From contig DASYMJ010000188.1 of the NCBI GenBank assembly GCA_036009105.1, forward strand, positions 1-8,707: a stretch of 8,707 nt of DNA. Direction: 5' to 3'. The stretch comes from JAFAVZ01 sp036009105. Its GTDB lineage: Bacteria > Acidobacteriota > Thermoanaerobaculia > Gp7-AA8. The position numbers and the translations under genes are program-made. Positions 6,398 through 8,707 of this stretch are shown piece after piece. Within the stretch, counting starts at the first letter, position 1, and the number at the start of each line of letters is the position of its first letter. The notes beneath the pieces are model-generated. The model saw only the letters and a program-made list of their open reading frames with translations, was not told where the DNA came from and ran no database searches.

Positions 6398-8244
6398 TGT
6401 TGCGGTTCCAGCGAGGCGATCAGCCGGTCGATGTTGTCAGGCGCCGGCTGGATGCGCATCGCCTTCGTGACGAAGTCGTTCGCGGCGCTCGCGTCGAGCC
6501 GCTTCGCCTCGCGCAGCTCCCGCGCGGCGTCCGCGTTGCGCTGCGCCTGCCCGAATCCCAGGGCGAGGTAGACGTGCGCTTCGACCGACTCCGGCGCGAG
6601 CGCCACCGCCTTCTGGAACTGCTGGATGGCATGGTCGCGATGCCCCTGCTGCGACTCGGCCGTGCCGGCGTCGAGGAAGGCATCGAGCTGCTGCTTCTTG
6701 TCCGGGACCGGCGGCGGCGCGCCGGGCGCCTGCCGCGGCGCGAGCTGCGCCTTCATCTGATCGGCGAGCTCGATGTTCTTCGCCGCGTGCGCGGCGTTCG
6801 GATCGAGCTGCAGCGCGCGCTCGTAGATCCGCCGCGCGCCGACGATGTAGTTCAGCTGCTCGGCCGGCGTCTTCGCGCTGCGCGCCTTCGTCAGCAGCGC
6901 GGTGCCGATCGCCACGTGGGCCTGGGTGTACGCCTCCGGACGCGCCGCGCTGGGGTTCGCGCGCAGGGCGGCATCGGCGAGCTCGATCACGCGCTGCAGA
7001 TGGGGGAGCGCGCGGTCGGGATCGGAGACCTGCAGCTCCTGCCCGAGGGAGTACTCGGCCACCGGGTTCGGGCCGGTGACGGCGAGCGTGTGCTCGAACA
7101 GCGTCTCCGTCGACTGCCAGTAACGCGTCTGCTGCCAGGCCAGCAGCGCCAGGACGGCGACGATCGCCGCGCCGACGTACGCGGCCACGGGCCGCGGCGC
7201 CAGGTCGTGAATGCCCCACACGATGGCGATGAACAGGCCGATGTACGGGAAGTAGGTATAGCGGTCGGCCATCGACTGCGCGCCGATCTGCACGATACCG
7301 ATGACCGGCACCAGCGTGCCGAGGTACCAGAGCCAGCCCATCAGCAGATAGGGGGCTCGCTTGCGCAGCGCCCAGGCCGCGGCGGTAAGGATCGCCAGCA
7401 ACGCGAGCGCGCCGAGCGTGGCGCCGGTCGAGACGTCCGCCATCGGATAGATGACGGCCAGGTCCGTGGGCCAGAACAGCTTGGCGAGGTACCTCACGTA
7501 GGCCACGGCGGCGTTGCCCAGCCGGTCCCCGAGCGGGAGCGCATCGCCGGTCTGCACGGCGTTCAGGTTGCGCTGGCCGATCACGGCCACCACGGCGCCG
7601 ATCACGGTGAGGACGAACAGCGGGATCTTCTCCTTCACGGCAGCGGCATTCAGGCGCCGCAGCGGCCACCAGTCGAGGAGCAGCAGCACGAACGGCAGCG
7701 TGATGAGCATCTGCTTGGCGAGCAGGCTGGCCGCGAGCGCCGCGGCGACGAGCCACCTCTTCTCCCGCCGACAGGCGTACGCGAGCAGCGCCAGCATCCC
7801 GAGCAGGGTGCTCAGCGTGTCCTTCCGTTCCGAGACCCACGCCACCGACTCCACGTGCATGGGATGGATGGCGAAAAGCGCGGCCACGAAGAGCGAGCGG
7901 ATCATCGAGCCGGTCAGCTGCCGCAGCGCGAAGAAAAGCGCGAGCGTGGAGAGGATGTGCAGCAGCAATGCGCTGAGCAGATGCGCGCCCGCGTTCATGC
8001 CGAAGAGCTGCACATCCAGCATGTGGGAGAGCCAGGTGAGCGGGTAGTAGCCGATGGCCGCCGAGCCGAAGGCCCATCCCAGCCCTTCCGCGGACAGGCC
8101 GCCGCGGACGTATTCATTCGCCGTGACGAACTGCGCGTCGTCGTAGTTGAGGAACTTGTGCCCGGCCACCTGTCCGAAGACGAGGATGGGCAGAACGACC
8201 AGGAGCGCGATCAGGAGCTGGGGCTTGCGCATTGCGGCGCGCAT
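6394..8244 (-). CDS. TMTC-like multi-spanning glycosyltransferase with C-terminal TPRs
   Basis: A 616-residue membrane protein of the GT-C fold, related to bacterial TPR membrane proteins and the eukaryotic TMTC O-mannosyltransferases. It probably moves a sugar from a polyprenyl-phosphate donor to a protein or glycan on the outer face of the cytoplasmic membrane. After the first membrane segment (about residues 9-27) comes FLNYDDAQFV, with the Asp35-Asp36 pair expected in the first external loop of GT-C enzymes. Then come GYYPLTWLSHMLDVQLFG (65-82) and HPMHVESVAWVSERKD (127-142), a hallmark of this family. Around ten hydrophobic segments run to about residue 370. The C-terminal third is soluble and contains TPR-like repeats, such as ARRIYERALQLDPNAAHA and HAIQQFQKAVALAPESVEA. 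Met5 (8232) is an alternative start; neither has a strong Shine-Dalgarno. Only 15 bp separate it from the upstream glycosyltransferase gene. Confidence 0.86.
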   Translation of the reverse strand: MRAAMRKPQLLIALLVVLPILVFGQVAGHKFLNYDDAQFVTANEYVRGGLSAEGLGWAFGSAAIGYYPLTWLSHMLDVQLFGMNAGAHLLSALLLHILSTLALFFALRQLTGSMIRSLFVAALFAIHPMHVESVAWVSERKDTLSTLLGMLALLAYACRREKRWLVAAALAASLLAKQMLITLPFVLLLLDWWPLRRLNAAAVKEKIPLFVLTVIGAVVAVIGQRNLNAVQTGDALPLGDRLGNAAVAYVRYLAKLFWPTDLAVIYPMADVSTGATLGALALLAILTAAAWALRKRAPYLLMGWLWYLGTLVPVIGIVQIGAQSMADRYTYFPYIGLFIAIVWGIHDLAPRPVAAYVGAAIVAVLALLAWQQTRYWQSTETLFEHTLAVTGPNPVAEYSLGQELQVSDPDRALPHLQRVIELADAALRANPSAARPEAYTQAHVAIGTALLTKARSAKTPAEQLNYIVGARRIYERALQLDPNAAHAAKNIELADQMKAQLAPRQAPGAPPPVPDKKQQLDAFLDAGTAESQQGHRDHAIQQFQKAVALAPESVEAHVYLALGFGQAQRNADAARELREAKRLDASAANDFVTKAMRIQPAPDNIDRLIASLEPQQ

Positions 8245-8259
8245 CTTAACCGCCGCGCC

Positions 8260-8706
8260 TCAGGGCGTGTAATACGACGAGAAGTTGCCGTGGTGGCTCA
8301 CTTCGCGGCAGCCGTCGCACGGCCCGCCGGTGGAGATGGCCAGCGAGTGCGGCGGCGGCGGGATGTTGTCCGGCAGGATGACGAACTCCGTGAGCGGGAT
8401 GTGCGCCTGCACGGCGTACCAGAGCACGTGGATGTACGACCCCACCCGCACCACGTAGACCGGCCGCTCCGGCCGCGAGACCGTCTCGTACACCACGCGG
8501 CGGATGCCTCCTTCGAACCAGTCCGGCCGGTCCGTGCCGTAGCGATAGAAGTGGTAGAAGAACCAGCTGGCCTGGAAGATGCCGGCGGCGAGCGCGATGC
8601 CGACCGCAATCCGCCAGGTGCGCCCTTCCAGCGCCGCCAGCAGCGCCGGGATGGAGAGCACGATCAGCATCAACGGATAAGGCAGGATGCGCAGCGAGTG
8701 GTACTT
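8260..8706 (-). CDS. GT39/PMT-like membrane glycosyltransferase, C-terminal fragment
   Basis: Only the last 148 or so residues are in the window; the frame is open through the right edge, so the gene begins outside. The TTG at 8671-8673 is just a Leu codon within the segment LRILPYPLMLIVLS. The visible part has two hydrophobic segments, LMLIVLSIPALLAALEG and WRIAVGIALAAGIFQASWFF, and then a soluble tail of about 100 residues ending in GGPCDGCREVSHHGNF. A motif like HSLRxxP between the last membrane helices and a C-terminal extracytoplasmic domain are common in the GT-C/dolichyl-phosphate-mannose transferase type (GT39, ArnT-like) family. No catalytic residues are visible, since they lie in the missing N-terminal half. 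The two cysteines, three residues apart, could form a disulfide outside the membrane. It is likely the upstream gene of the same operon as the TPR glycosyltransferase. Another polytopic membrane protein cannot be excluded. Confidence 0.62.
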   Translation of the reverse strand, partial: KYHSLRILPYPLMLIVLSIPALLAALEGRTWRIAVGIALAAGIFQASWFFYHFYRYGTDRPDWFEGGIRRVVYETVSRPERPVYVVRVGSYIHVLWYAVQAHIPLTEFVILPDNIPPPPHSLAISTGGPCDGCREVSHHGNFSSYYTP

Positions 8707-8707
8707 C

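Noticed and set aside
6437..8077. 546-codon open frame on the minus strand overlapping the TPR glycosyltransferase
   Set aside because: It is a +1/-1 frame of the same strand; it lacks hydrophobic membrane segments and is Arg/Ala-rich. The real frame has GT-C and TPR motifs.
1..8707. A bioluminescence operon
   Set aside because: LuxC and LuxE homologues are present, but no luciferase subunit, LuxD thioesterase or LuxG-type flavin reductase is seen, and the flanking genes are glycan-related.
1..8707. tRNA, rRNA, CRISPR array, IS element or inverted-repeat attachment site
   Set aside because: No direct repeats of spacer length, transposase motifs or RNA-gene signatures were seen by eye; repeated CG-rich words reflect base composition.

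Overview
The window is GC-rich and almost fully coding. It holds two convergent gene strings that meet tail to tail near position 4850. Many neighbouring genes overlap by a few bases, which points to bacterial operons. Genus cannot be read from the sequence. High GC plus a TMTC-like membrane/TPR glycosyltransferase would fit Acidobacteriota or another soil or sediment phylum, but that is a guess. No rRNA, tRNA, CRISPR, IS element or phage gene was seen, and no stretch over 300 bases lacks a gene.

Plus strand (1-4875): six tightly packed genes. In order they encode an AMP-forming acyl/aryl ligase (5' end outside the window), a free-standing acyl carrier protein, a very compact iron-type alcohol dehydrogenase, a LuxE-family acyl-protein synthetase, a LuxC-family acyl-CoA/acyl-protein reductase, and a WecD-like GNAT acetyltransferase. 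Five of the six are complete. Key residues are visible in all of them: the ligase P-loop and terminal lysine, the ACP serine, four metal ligands in the dehydrogenase, the LuxE SSGTSG loop and C-terminal cysteine, and the LuxC active-site cysteine. Read together they form a carboxylate-reduction cassette: an acid is activated and held as a thioester, reduced to an aldehyde, perhaps reduced on to an alcohol, and an amine is N-acylated. No luciferase (LuxAB) or LuxD thioesterase is present here, so the lux-type reductase is probably used for a surface glycan, lipid or small metabolite. The product is unknown.

Minus strand (8707 down to 4841): three genes read in the order GT39-like membrane glycosyltransferase (C-terminal part only), TMTC-like multi-spanning glycosyltransferase with C-terminal TPRs, and an FAD-dependent amine-oxidase/UDP-galactopyranose-mutase-like oxidoreductase. 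Their 15-bp gap and 4-bp ATGA overlap suggest one operon. Such genes are at home in cell-surface polysaccharide or protein-glycosylation loci, and this supports a surface-glycan setting for the LuxC/LuxE cassette.

The most notable points are the LuxE/LuxC pair with its own ligase and ACP and no luciferase, the unusually short dehydrogenase and LuxC, a probable CTG start for the GNAT gene, and a 35-bp overlap between the two convergent operons.
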